Source: Pseudomonas sp. p1(2021b)
Lineage (GTDB): Bacteria > Pseudomonadota > Gammaproteobacteria > Pseudomonadales > Pseudomonadaceae
NCBI RefSeq assembly: GCF_020151015.1
Contig: NZ_CP083746.1
Location: 310,001-374,000, forward strand
Direction of reading: 5' to 3'
DNA: 64,000 nt
In this document: one piece after another, positions 17,322-25,196 of the stretch
Position numbering within the stretch: position 1 is the first letter of the stretch
Layout: each line of letters opens with the position of its first letter
The notes under the pieces: model-generated
What the model was told of the DNA's origin: nothing
The model's input: only the letters and a program-made list of their open reading frames with translations
Database searches by the model: none
Translations under genes and position numbers: made by a program

Positions 17322-18763
17322 TGCAATTGTCCGAATTGAAGAACGCCGGGCGCAGCCCATCGCTACCCCTGACCGTGACGTTGGCCGATGCCGCCGGCAG
17401 TGCCGATCTGCAGCTGCTCAGCCTGCTGCGTGTGCTACCGGGCCAGCGCTATGTCGGCGCCGGCATCTGGCGTGGTACCCCGGTACTGGCCAAGCTGCTG
17501 GTGGGCAGCAATGCCGCCCGCCATTTCCAGCGTGAGCTGGAGGGTGTGAAGCTGCTGGCCGGGCAGGGTCTCACGACCCCGCAACTGCTGGCAGACGGCC
17601 TTCAGGAAGGCGAGGGCGGCTGGTTGCTGTTCGAGTTCCTCGAGGGTGCGCAGAGCCTTGCCGACGCCTGGGCCGACGTCGAAAACTTGCCGGTGCTGGC
17701 CGACGAGCAGCAGCTGGTATTGGGCGAAGCGCTCGCGGCCGTGGCGCAGATGCATGCCAAGGGCCTATGGCAGGAAGACCTGCACCTGGACAACCTGCTG
17801 CGCCATGGCGGCAAGCTGTACCTGATCGACGGCGCAGGCATCAAAGCCGAAGCCCCAGGCCAGCAACTGTCGCGCCAGAAAGTGCTGGAGAACCTGGGCG
17901 TATTGTTCGCCCAGTTGCCCAAGCGCCTGGAACCGTTCATCGAAGAGCTGCTGGTGCACTACCTGCTGGCCAACGCCGAACATGCCTTGCCGCTGGAGGC
18001 GCTGCAGAAGCAGATCGACAAGGTGCGTCACTGGCGCCTGAAGGACTACCTGGAAAAGGCCGGGCGCGAGTGCACGCTGTTCAGCGTCGAGCGCAGCCTG
18101 TCCGGGTTGCGGGCGGTTCGCCGGTCTGAGCGTGAGGCGCTGTTGCCGGTACTGGAGCAGGCCGATGCGTTGATCGACGAAGGCCACCTGTACAAAACCG
18201 GTGGTGCGGCCAGCGTGGCGCGTATCGAGGTGGATGGCCGCACCCTGGTGCTCAAGCGCTACAACATCAAGAACACCGCCCACTGGTTCAAGCGCTTCTG
18301 GCGCCCGAGCCGTGCTTGGCATTCATGGATCGAAGGCCATCGCCTGGCGTTTCTCGACATCGCCACGCCACGGCCCTTGGCGGTGCTGGAGCAGCGGGTG
18401 ATGGGCCTGCGCAGCCGCGCCTACCTGGTGACCGAGTATGTCGACGGGCCGGACCTGATCGAGTGCTTCGGGCCCTACGTGGAAAGCGGCGATGCGCCAC
18501 AGGAGCAGGTGCAGGCCTTGGTGCACCTGATGCAGCAGCTGATTCACGAGCGCATCAGCCATGGCGACTTCAAGGGCCACAACCTGTTCTGGAAGGATGG
18601 CCAGTGGTCGCTGATCGACCTGGATGCCATGTGCCAGCACGCCACCCAACTGAGCTTCGCCCCGGCGTACGCCCGAGACCGGGCGCGGATGCTGCGCAAC
18701 TGGCCCAGTGACAGTGCGCTGCATCGGCGGCTGGATGAGCTGTTGCCGCGGTTGGGCGAATAA
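17321..18763 (+). CDS. tandem LPS-kinase-fold protein (WapQ-like position)
   Basis: A 480-residue protein with two consecutive kinase-fold modules. The first has WQEDLHLDNLL (residue about 150) and LIDGAGIK. The second has VLKRYNIKNTAHWFKRF (about 310), catalytic HGDFKGHNLFWKDG (about 412) and LIDLDAMC. The second module has the complete H-x-D and D motifs; the first has E-D-L-H. It ends the LPS core operon. Its role is presumably phosphorylation of core sugars or assistance in that process. Its ATG at 17321 overlaps the preceding TGA by one base. Confidence 0.82.
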   Translation: MQLSELKNAGRSPSLPLTVTLADAAGSADLQLLSLLRVLPGQRYVGAGIWRGTPVLAKLLVGSNAARHFQRELEGVKLLAGQGLTTPQLLADGLQEGEGGWLLFEFLEGAQSLADAWADVENLPVLADEQQLVLGEALAAVAQMHAKGLWQEDLHLDNLLRHGGKLYLIDGAGIKAEAPGQQLSRQKVLENLGVLFAQLPKRLEPFIEELLVHYLLANAEHALPLEALQKQIDKVRHWRLKDYLEKAGRECTLFSVERSLSGLRAVRRSEREALLPVLEQADALIDEGHLYKTGGAASVARIEVDGRTLVLKRYNIKNTAHWFKRFWRPSRAWHSWIEGHRLAFLDIATPRPLAVLEQRVMGLRSRAYLVTEYVDGPDLIECFGPYVESGDAPQEQVQALVHLMQQLIHERISHGDFKGHNLFWKDGQWSLIDLDAMCQHATQLSFAPAYARDRARMLRNWPSDSALHRRLDELLPRLGE

Positions 18764-18883
18764 TCAGGGGCTGCTCCTTGTTCATTTAAAGCGCTTCGGT
18801 GCCTGTCAGATCGAGCGCGCGGGCGGCGCTCGACCTTACGGGCAGCACCTGTCTCAAGGCCCACTAAGCGGCCCCCTAGGGCC

Positions 18884-19060
18884 TTACCTCCAACACAGCC
18901 CCCGAAGCCCCAGCACCGCCGGTATCCCCAGCCCCACCCACGCCAGCACATCCCACCCGCCGTCCCCCAACAGCGCGGCGAACAACCCTCCGGCACCGAG
19001 CACGGCAATCACCATGGGCCAGGCAAAGATCCGCCGTGTCGGCTGCGACCTGTGGCTCAT
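18884..19060 (-). CDS. small inner-membrane protein, 58 residues
   Basis: A short gene starting MSHRSQPTRRIFAWPMVIAV. It has two hydrophobic stretches, AWPMVIAVLGAGGLFAALLG and VLAWVGLGIPAVLGL, and ends with CWR. It overlaps the PepSY gene stop as ATGA, so it is very likely translated with that gene as the last member of the iron-uptake operon. I recognise no family. Similar small proteins beside PepSY siderophore reductase-like proteins are common in pseudomonads. The 120 bases between it and the convergent LPS operon hold only small inverted repeats, for example TCGAGCGC and GCGCTCGA around 18811-18833. Confidence 0.7.
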   Translation of the reverse strand: MSHRSQPTRRIFAWPMVIAVLGAGGLFAALLGDGGWDVLAWVGLGIPAVLGLRGLCWR

Positions 19061-20169
19061 GCCGTCACCTCCCGTGCCTTGCGCTGCTTACCCCACCACA
19101 GGTAAACCCCACTGCCGAGCACGATGATGGTCAGCACATCGAGCACCGCCCAGAGGATCTGCATCGGCCGGCCTCCGTAGTCGCCAAAGTGCAGCGGTTG
19201 CGACAGGAGCAGGGTGTCCATGTACCAGGGCCTTTCACCGACGGCCGTGACCGCCAGCGTGCGGGCATCGATCAGCACTGGTGTCAGCAGGTGCGACGTC
19301 AGGTGCGTGGCACCTTTCATGAACACTGCATAGTGGTGCTCGCTGGAAAAGCGTGTGCCCGGGAAGGCGATGAAGTCCGGCTGCATGCCCGGTGCGGCCT
19401 GGGTGGCGATGTCCAACAGGCGGCTGGCCGGCGCGCGTTCGGTGAGCGGCGGGGCATCGTGGTAGGGGGCTACCATCGCCGCCAGGCTGTCGTTGCGCCA
19501 GGCGGCGATGACCAGGTCGGAGAGGGCGCTGATCACACCGGTGACCCCGACCACCAACGCCCAGGTGAGGGTGACGACGCCGATCAAGTTGTGCAGGTCG
19601 AGCCAGCGCAGCCGGCGCGAGCGGTCGTTGCGCACCGTGGCGAACTTCAGGCGGCGCATGAACGGCGCGTAGAGCACGGTACCGGAGACGATCGCCAGCA
19701 CGAACAGTACCCCCATGAACGCCAGCACCAGCTTGCCCGGCAGGCCGGCGAACATGTCCACGTGCAGGCGCAGCATGGTCATCATGAAGCCGCCGTTGGC
19801 GGCGGGCATGGCAACGGCCTCGCCCGTGCGGGCGTCGAGCATGAAGGTGTGCGACGAATTCGGCTCGGTGCCGGCCGTGGCTGCCGTGATGGCGATCACG
19901 CCGTTGCGGTCGTCCTCGTCGTAGCCGAAGTACTGCACCACTTCGCCAGGACGATGGGCCTGGGCCTTGAACACCAGGTGCTGCAGGTCCAGGTGCGGGG
20001 TGTCGGCGGGCATTTCACGCAACTCGGGGGCGTCGCCCAGCAGGTGCTCCAGTTCGTGGTGGAAGATCAGCGGCAGGCCGGTCAGGGCCAGCAACAGCAG
20101 GAACAGGGTGCAGACCAGGCTGCTCCAGGTATGGATCGCCGACCAGCGGCGGATGGTTTGGCTTTTCAT
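19057..20169 (-). CDS. PepSY-associated transmembrane protein of siderophore uptake
   Basis: A 370-residue inner-membrane protein starting MKSQTIRRWSAIHTWSSLVC. Transmembrane helices are seen at about 13-35 (LFLLLLALTGLPLIF), 140-165, 190-215 and near the C-terminus (ILWAVLDVLTIIVLGSGVYL), with a large periplasmic part between. The W-x-x-I-H-T-W start and repeated L-H-x-D/N motifs are typical of PepSY_TM proteins encoded beside TonB receptors. Some of these reduce ferric siderophores in the periplasm. It lies downstream of the receptor after a REP-containing gap and overlaps the next small gene by ATGA. Confidence 0.88.
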   Translation of the reverse strand: MKSQTIRRWSAIHTWSSLVCTLFLLLLALTGLPLIFHHELEHLLGDAPELREMPADTPHLDLQHLVFKAQAHRPGEVVQYFGYDEDDRNGVIAITAATAGTEPNSSHTFMLDARTGEAVAMPAANGGFMMTMLRLHVDMFAGLPGKLVLAFMGVLFVLAIVSGTVLYAPFMRRLKFATVRNDRSRRLRWLDLHNLIGVVTLTWALVVGVTGVISALSDLVIAAWRNDSLAAMVAPYHDAPPLTERAPASRLLDIATQAAPGMQPDFIAFPGTRFSSEHHYAVFMKGATHLTSHLLTPVLIDARTLAVTAVGERPWYMDTLLLSQPLHFGDYGGRPMQILWAVLDVLTIIVLGSGVYLWWGKQRKAREVTA

Positions 20170-20197
20170 CGCGATTTCCGAAAGGTGCTAGCGACGC

Positions 20198-20267
20198 AAT
20201 CGCGGGGCAAGCTCGCTCCCACAAACTGCATACACCCCCTGTAGGAGCGGCCTTGCGCCGCGAAAGG
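20198..20267. repeat. REP pair of two unit types
   Basis: ATCGCGGGGCAAGCTCGCTC and, inverted, GGAGCGGCCTTGCGCCGCG in the gap between the TonB receptor gene and the PepSY gene. The pair may lower expression of the distal genes relative to the receptor. Confidence 0.75.
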
Positions 20268-20289
20268 GCCGCGCAGCGGCCCCTGTTAC

Positions 20290-22740
20290 TCAGAACTTGT
20301 AATTGACGCTGGCCACCACGTTGCGCTCGTCGCCGTAATAGCACCAATAACCGTCACAGTTGGACAGGTAGTCCTTGTTAAACAGGTTCTTCGCCTCCAC
20401 CGCCACGGTGACGCCTTTCATACTGTTGTCCAGGCGACCGAGGTCGTAATGCACGGAGGCGTCATAGATGGTGTAGGAGCCGACATGGGCCAAGTCGGTA
20501 TTGGCTGTGTTGCCGTAGGTGTCTGCGACGTAACGCACACCGCCGCCGATGCCGAAGCCGTCCAGCGGGCCGTTATGCCAGGTGTAGTCAGCCCAGAAGG
20601 TGGCCTGGTTGCGAGGAATCAACGCCATACGATTGCCCTTTTCGCTGGCCAGACCCTTGAGGATTTCGGTATCGGTGTAGGTATAGGAGGCGACGGTCTT
20701 TATATTTTCCGTCAGCTGGCTGGTTGCCTCCAGCTCCAGGCCACGAACCTGCAATTCACCTACCTGGCGGGTAATGCTGCCCTCTGTCACGCGCACATTT
20801 TTCTGACGCAAGTCATATACCGCGGCGGTAAGCAGCGTGTCGCTACCGATCGGCTGGTACTTCACGCCCATTTCATACTGGCGACCTTCAGTGGGCTTGA
20901 AGGACTGGGTGGAATCGACGTTGGCTCCACTGGCTGGCTGGAACGACTCAGTATAAGAGACGTAGGGCGTTACGCCGTTTTCGTACACATAGCTCAACCC
21001 TACGTTGCCACTGAAGGCCTTGTCACGCTGGGTATTGGTGGCATCGTTCTTGTTGTGGAACACAGTGCCGGTGTGGACCCAGTCCTCACGGCCTCCAAGG
21101 GTCAGGCGCCAGTTGTCCAGGGCCATCTGGTCTTGGACATAGATGCCGGTCTGGCGGGTCTTCTGCCCGAAGTCCTGCATGGCGAAATAGCTGACATTGG
21201 ACATATCAGCGCCGTAGCCGGGATTGACCACATTAATTGGCGGTACATTGTTGCCAATGATGTTTCCAGCACTGTCGTAGAGGTACGAACCGCCGTATAA
21301 CCATTGATAGTTGGTGTTCGAACGCTGGTGGTCGAGGCCAAGCAGCACGGTATGACTTATGACCCCAGTCTGGAAGTCGGCCTGGAAGTTATTGTCCACC
21401 GCGAACTGGCTGATGTCTTCATTGACGATGCCGGCTTCGCGGTTGACATTGCCGTCGGCGTCAACCTGGTTGATGGTGCCTACATTGACGGCCTGGAACT
21501 CCAGGTCGCTCTTGGTGTAGCGCAGATTCTGGCGGAACTGCCAGGTATTGTTGAAACGATGCTCGAAAGCGTAGCCCAGAGCGTAATAGGTACGATCATA
21601 GAAATCCCAGCCAGGCTCACCCAGATTCTTGTGATGGGAAATCTTGCCTACGGGGGATGACAACTTAGTGCCTTGCAGGGGAAGAAACTGCCCCGTAATA
21701 CCCGTATCGTCGCGGGTGTATTGGGAAAGGAAGGTCAGCTTGGTGTCGTCATCGATATTCCAAGTGAGGCTTGGGGCGATGTTGTAACGCTTGTCTGGAA
21801 TATGATCGATTGGCGAGTTGCTATCTCGTACCACGCCGCTGACACGATAGAGGAAACGGCCTTCATCATCGATCTTGCCGGTACTGTCGAAGTTGAATTG
21901 CTTGTGCTCATTGCTGCCGACCTGGGCTTCTATCTGGTGGGCGCTTTGCGCCTGCGGACGACGGCTCACCATATCGAGCATGCCACCTGGCGGGGTCTGG
22001 CCATACACCGAGGAGGCGGGGCCTCGAAGGACCGTGATGCGCTCGAGGTTCCAGGGTTCGACCTTGGGGTTGGCGAAGGAGCCCTTGGGCAGCGGCAGAC
22101 CATCCAGGAACTGGGTCGGGTCGAAGCCCCGCACGCGTAGCCAGTCGGCGCGTGAGTCCGATCCGTAGCCGCTGCTTTGTACGCCTGCGGTGTAGCGCAG
22201 TGCATCGTTGAGGTTTAGCACCTGGCGGTCGTCCAATTGTTGGCGGGTGATCACACTCATCGAGCGAGGGGTTTCGACTACCGACGTGTCGGTTTTGGTA
22301 CCTGCGGCTGTTCGGGTAGCCACATAGCCGCTGGAGGCGCCCCACGCTGTCTCGAAATCACTACTGGCATTGATCGCCGTCTCCGGCAGCGCCAGGGTGC
22401 CGTCGGGCGCGGCCACCAGGCTGTAGCTCCCTACGCTGCTCTGCTGCAACTGCAGGCCGGTGCCGCGCAGGGCGGCTTGCAGGGCGCCGAGGGCGTCGTA
22501 CTGGCCGCTGACCGGGGCGGAGCTGCGACCGTCTACCAAGGCCGGGTCCAGCGCCAGGGCGATACCGGCTTGGCTGGCGATCCGGGTCAAGGTGCTGGCC
22601 AATGGGGCGCTGGGCAGGTCATAGGCGCGCAGGGCCGACTGCTCGGCGGCCTGCAGGACGGGGCTGGCCAGCGGGGCAGCGAGGGCGATGGCCAGGGCCA
22701 TCAGGCTAGGGCGCAGGAAAGAATCAACGGCACGGGGCAT
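20290..22740 (-). CDS. TonB-dependent siderophore receptor with signalling domain
   Basis: An outer-membrane ferric-siderophore transporter of the FoxA/FpvA type, 816 residues from the ATG at 22740, which has a GAGGAG ribosome-binding site 9 bases upstream. A signal peptide precedes a STN signalling domain (LPSAPLASTLTRIASQAGIA, about residue 45). Then come the plug (DALRYTAGVQSSGYG, VLRGPASSVYGQTPPGG) and a beta-barrel ending in VNYKF with the required terminal Phe. The STN domain links it to the FecR and sigma factor encoded upstream. The ligand is probably a hydroxamate siderophore, but I cannot prove which. An open frame extends further upstream through a REP and is spurious. Confidence 0.92.
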   Translation of the reverse strand: MPRAVDSFLRPSLMALAIALAAPLASPVLQAAEQSALRAYDLPSAPLASTLTRIASQAGIALALDPALVDGRSSAPVSGQYDALGALQAALRGTGLQLQQSSVGSYSLVAAPDGTLALPETAINASSDFETAWGASSGYVATRTAAGTKTDTSVVETPRSMSVITRQQLDDRQVLNLNDALRYTAGVQSSGYGSDSRADWLRVRGFDPTQFLDGLPLPKGSFANPKVEPWNLERITVLRGPASSVYGQTPPGGMLDMVSRRPQAQSAHQIEAQVGSNEHKQFNFDSTGKIDDEGRFLYRVSGVVRDSNSPIDHIPDKRYNIAPSLTWNIDDDTKLTFLSQYTRDDTGITGQFLPLQGTKLSSPVGKISHHKNLGEPGWDFYDRTYYALGYAFEHRFNNTWQFRQNLRYTKSDLEFQAVNVGTINQVDADGNVNREAGIVNEDISQFAVDNNFQADFQTGVISHTVLLGLDHQRSNTNYQWLYGGSYLYDSAGNIIGNNVPPINVVNPGYGADMSNVSYFAMQDFGQKTRQTGIYVQDQMALDNWRLTLGGREDWVHTGTVFHNKNDATNTQRDKAFSGNVGLSYVYENGVTPYVSYTESFQPASGANVDSTQSFKPTEGRQYEMGVKYQPIGSDTLLTAAVYDLRQKNVRVTEGSITRQVGELQVRGLELEATSQLTENIKTVASYTYTDTEILKGLASEKGNRMALIPRNQATFWADYTWHNGPLDGFGIGGGVRYVADTYGNTANTDLAHVGSYTIYDASVHYDLGRLDNSMKGVTVAVEAKNLFNKDYLSNCDGYWCYYGDERNVVASVNYKF

Positions 22741-22851
22741 GCAGCGGCTCCTCGACGGATAAGTGCTAGTTGCTTCCTTGCCGAGCGAGAATGGAAAAGT
22801 GACAGGGGCTGATAAAAAAAGTGTGGGAGGGTTTGGGGCCGCTTTGCGGCC

Positions 22852-22875
22852 CATCGCGGCACAAGGCCGCTCCAG
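22852..22875. repeat. single REP unit
   Basis: ATCGCGGCACAAGGCCGCTC in the 161-base gap between fecR and the receptor gene. Confidence 0.6.
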
Positions 22876-22901
22876 GTGCAGCGCAGCCTTCGAGACCTGG
22901 G

Positions 22902-23858
22902 TTACTTGGCGCTGATAGTTACCCACCAGGGCGTATGCCGCTCGATCTTTACCGGCAGCACCGGCGTGAGCGATGCCAGGGCGAGGTCGGTGTCAGTCAG
23001 CGGGAAGCTGCCGCTCACGCGTAGGTCGGCCACTTCGTCGGCAACGCCCAGGTGGCCGTTGCGGTAACGGCCCAGGGCTGCGACCAGGTCGACCAGGCGC
23101 ACGTTGTCCACTACCAGCATGCCGCGCGTCCAGGCATCGGCGCCCACGGCCACCGGGTCGACCTGGCCGAGGCCATCGGAGGTCATTAGCACCTGCTGGC
23201 CTGCGCGCAGGACGTGCTCGTCACTGTTGTTGGACGGCTTGGCGGCCACTGACGATTGCAGTACCTCCAGGCGCGTGCCTTGGGCTTCGCGCTTGACCAG
23301 GAAGCGCGTACCCAAGGGGCGTAGCCGGCCATCGTCGGTGCGTACCAGCAGCGGGCGGGGGTCTTCATGGCCGGTTTCCACGGAAATTTCGCCCTGGTGC
23401 AGGACGATCAAGCGTTGTCCGCCTGCATAGTCGATATCCACTGCGGTATTGGTATTCAGGCTCAGCAGGGTGCCGTCTTCCAGGCGCAGTGTACGCAGCT
23501 CCCCGGTGCCGGTGCGCTGGTCCGCCAGCCAATAGCCCGGCGACAGCGATGGCGCAGCGATGCCGAGCAGCAGCGCACCCAGCAACAGCAGCCCAGTCAG
23601 GCCGCCGCCGAACCCGCCCAGGCGCCTGCGCAGGCCTGCCCGCGATTGCAGCAGGGCCTGGCGGGCGGGGCCGGCGGCAGCGCTCACGCGTTGGTCGAGC
23701 ATGCCCAGCTGGTGCCAGGCACGGGCGTGTTCCTCACTGGCGGCATGCCAGCGCAGGAAATCACTGCGTTCGTCTGGGGTGCAGCGGTCTTCGTCCAGGC
23801 TCAGTTTCCAGGCGATGGCGGCATCCAGGACCTTGGCCGACACCGGCGCGTTATTCAC
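22902..23858 (-). CDS. FecR-family anti-sigma factor / signal transducer
   Basis: An inner-membrane regulator of 318 residues that relays siderophore binding by the receptor to the ECF sigma factor. It has an N-terminal cytoplasmic helical domain (WKLSLDEDRCTPDERSDFL, RWHAASEEHARAW), one transmembrane segment at about 80-100 (LLLLGALLLGIAAPSL) and a periplasmic FecR domain (LRLEDGTLLSLNTNTAVDID). The GTG start at 23858 overlaps the sigma-factor stop as GTGA, so the two are translationally coupled. An ATG 10 codons upstream is less likely. Confidence 0.92.
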   Translation of the reverse strand: MNNAPVSAKVLDAAIAWKLSLDEDRCTPDERSDFLRWHAASEEHARAWHQLGMLDQRVSAAAGPARQALLQSRAGLRRRLGGFGGGLTGLLLLGALLLGIAAPSLSPGYWLADQRTGTGELRTLRLEDGTLLSLNTNTAVDIDYAGGQRLIVLHQGEISVETGHEDPRPLLVRTDDGRLRPLGTRFLVKREAQGTRLEVLQSSVAAKPSNNSDEHVLRAGQQVLMTSDGLGQVDPVAVGADAWTRGMLVVDNVRLVDLVAALGRYRNGHLGVADEVADLRVSGSFPLTDTDLALASLTPVLPVKIERHTPWWVTISAK

Positions 23859-24373
23859 AGCGGCGCCCCATAAAGAGCCACATAGCACTGGCGCATGCCT
23901 TGGGCGATGTACTGGCGCACGCGTGACACCGACACCCCCAGGCGTTCGGCGATCTCGGCATGGCCCATACCGTCCAGGCGGTTATGCAGGAAGGCCGCGC
24001 GGGCCTTGCTCGACAGTTTGCCGAGCACGCGGTCGATGGCCTTGAGGTCTTCGAGAATCAGGTACTGCAGCTCAGGGGAGGGGTGTTCTGCCTCCGGCAG
24101 GCGTGCCAGTTCCGCCAGGTAGGCCTGCTCCAGGGCGGCGCGGCGGAAGTGGTCGAACAGCAGGCCCTTGGCCACGGCGACGAGAAAGGCGCGGGGTTCG
24201 CGGGGGGTGACCAGCTGCTCGCGGCCGAGCAGGCGCACGAAGGTGTCCTGGCTCAGGTCTTCGGCGCGCTGACGGCAGGCCGTGCTGCGTTGCAGCCAGG
24301 CCAGCAGCCAGGCGCGGTGGTCGCGGTACAGGGTACCGACCAGCTCGGCATGTGGGCTCTGCGCAGACGACAA
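23855..24373 (-). CDS. ECF sigma factor, FecI-like iron starvation sigma
   Basis: A 172-residue extracytoplasmic-function sigma factor that should transcribe the downstream receptor gene when the siderophore is present. Region 2 is seen in YRDHRAWLLAWLQRSTACRQ and the following EDLSQDTFVRLL; region 4 in MGHAEIAERLGVSVSRVRQY. The start appears to be TTG at 24373 with a GGGGGA ribosome-binding site about 6 bases before it. No ATG exists nearby. It is the first gene of the operon and lies behind a Fur-like site. Confidence 0.92.
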   Translation of the reverse strand: MSSAQSPHAELVGTLYRDHRAWLLAWLQRSTACRQRAEDLSQDTFVRLLGREQLVTPREPRAFLVAVAKGLLFDHFRRAALEQAYLAELARLPEAEHPSPELQYLILEDLKAIDRVLGKLSSKARAAFLHNRLDGMGHAEIAERLGVSVSRVRQYIAQGMRQCYVALYGAPL

Positions 24374-24404
24374 GAAGCGTCCCCCGGAATGAATGCGTTA
24401 ACTA

Positions 24405-24423
24405 ACGATAATTATTCGCGATT
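24405..24423. promoter_or_regulatory. candidate Fur box upstream of the ECF sigma gene
   Basis: ACGATAATTATTCGCGATT about 30-50 bases before the sigma-factor start. The half GATAAT is perfect and the complementary half ATTCGC is degenerate relative to ATTATC. Position and neighbouring genes support repression by Fur with iron; the match itself is moderate. Confidence 0.55.
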
Positions 24424-24485
24424 GTGACAGAGCCGGGGCGCAGGGTGCAATTGACGCTTATCGGATAGATGCCTGGTGATTAGCC

Positions 24486-25196
24486 CTACAGGCTGTACTG
24501 GTGCGCCTTGCGCCGACGCCACTGCTGCAGGCGCAGGTTCAACTGCAGGGGGCTGTCCAGCTGCTGGCGCCGCGCCTGGCTGAACAGGATCAGCGCCAGT
24601 TCGGCGGTGACCTGGGCATCGGCACTGGCGTGGTGACGCTCTTCTACCTGCAGGCCGAAGCGGGCGATCCAGTCGTCCAGGCTGGCCTCGCGCAGCACGG
24701 TATCGGGGTTGAGCATGGGGGCCAGTTCAGCCATGTCGAAGAATGGGTGCTGCAGGCGGTAACCGAGGCTGTCCTTGAGCGCCCGGGCCAGCATGCGCTG
24801 GTCGAACGGCGCATGGAAGGCCAGCACCGGGCTGTCCCCGATGAACTCCAGCAGATCGACCAGCGCGTGGGCTGGGTCGCAGCCGGCGGCCAGGGCGCTC
24901 GGGCCCAGGCCGTGGATCAGCACACTGGCGTTGGTCTTCTGGGCCGGCCGGTGCAAGGTGCGTTCGAACTGCTGGCCCAGGTCGATGGCACCGTCCTCGA
25001 TGGCCACGGCACCGATCGACAATACCTGGTCGCGGTTGACGTTCAGGCCGCTGGTCTCCAGGTCCAGCACCACCCAGCGTTGCTCGCGCAGGGACGAAAC
25101 GCCCAAGGTCGGCGCCTTGGGCAAGCGCGCGAGGCGCTGGCGCAGGGTGTTGTCGAGCTCCGGCAGGGCCGGGCGCAGCCAGGCGAGCAGGTTCAT
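24486..25196 (-). CDS. DnaQ-like 3'-5' exonuclease
   Basis: A DEDDh-type exonuclease of 236 residues. Exo I is VLDLETSGLN (about residue 48), Exo II is FHAPFDQRML (about 132) and Exo III is HHASADAQVTAEL (about 195) with the catalytic His. The family includes the epsilon subunit of DNA polymerase III, but stand-alone members paired with CBS/DUF294 proteins have no established role. The ATG at 25196 overlaps the stop of the CBS protein gene as ATGA. An open frame continues upstream inside that gene and is not coding. Confidence 0.88.
   Translation of the reverse strand: MNLLAWLRPALPELDNTLRQRLARLPKAPTLGVSSLREQRWVVLDLETSGLNVNRDQVLSIGAVAIEDGAIDLGQQFERTLHRPAQKTNASVLIHGLGPSALAAGCDPAHALVDLLEFIGDSPVLAFHAPFDQRMLARALKDSLGYRLQHPFFDMAELAPMLNPDTVLREASLDDWIARFGLQVEERHHASADAQVTAELALILFSQARRQQLDSPLQLNLRLQQWRRRKAHQYSL

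Noticed and set aside
22741..22926. Longer N-terminus of the TonB receptor
   Set aside because: The extension runs through a REP unit and the end of fecR, whereas the ATG at 22740 has a strong ribosome-binding site and a signal peptide.
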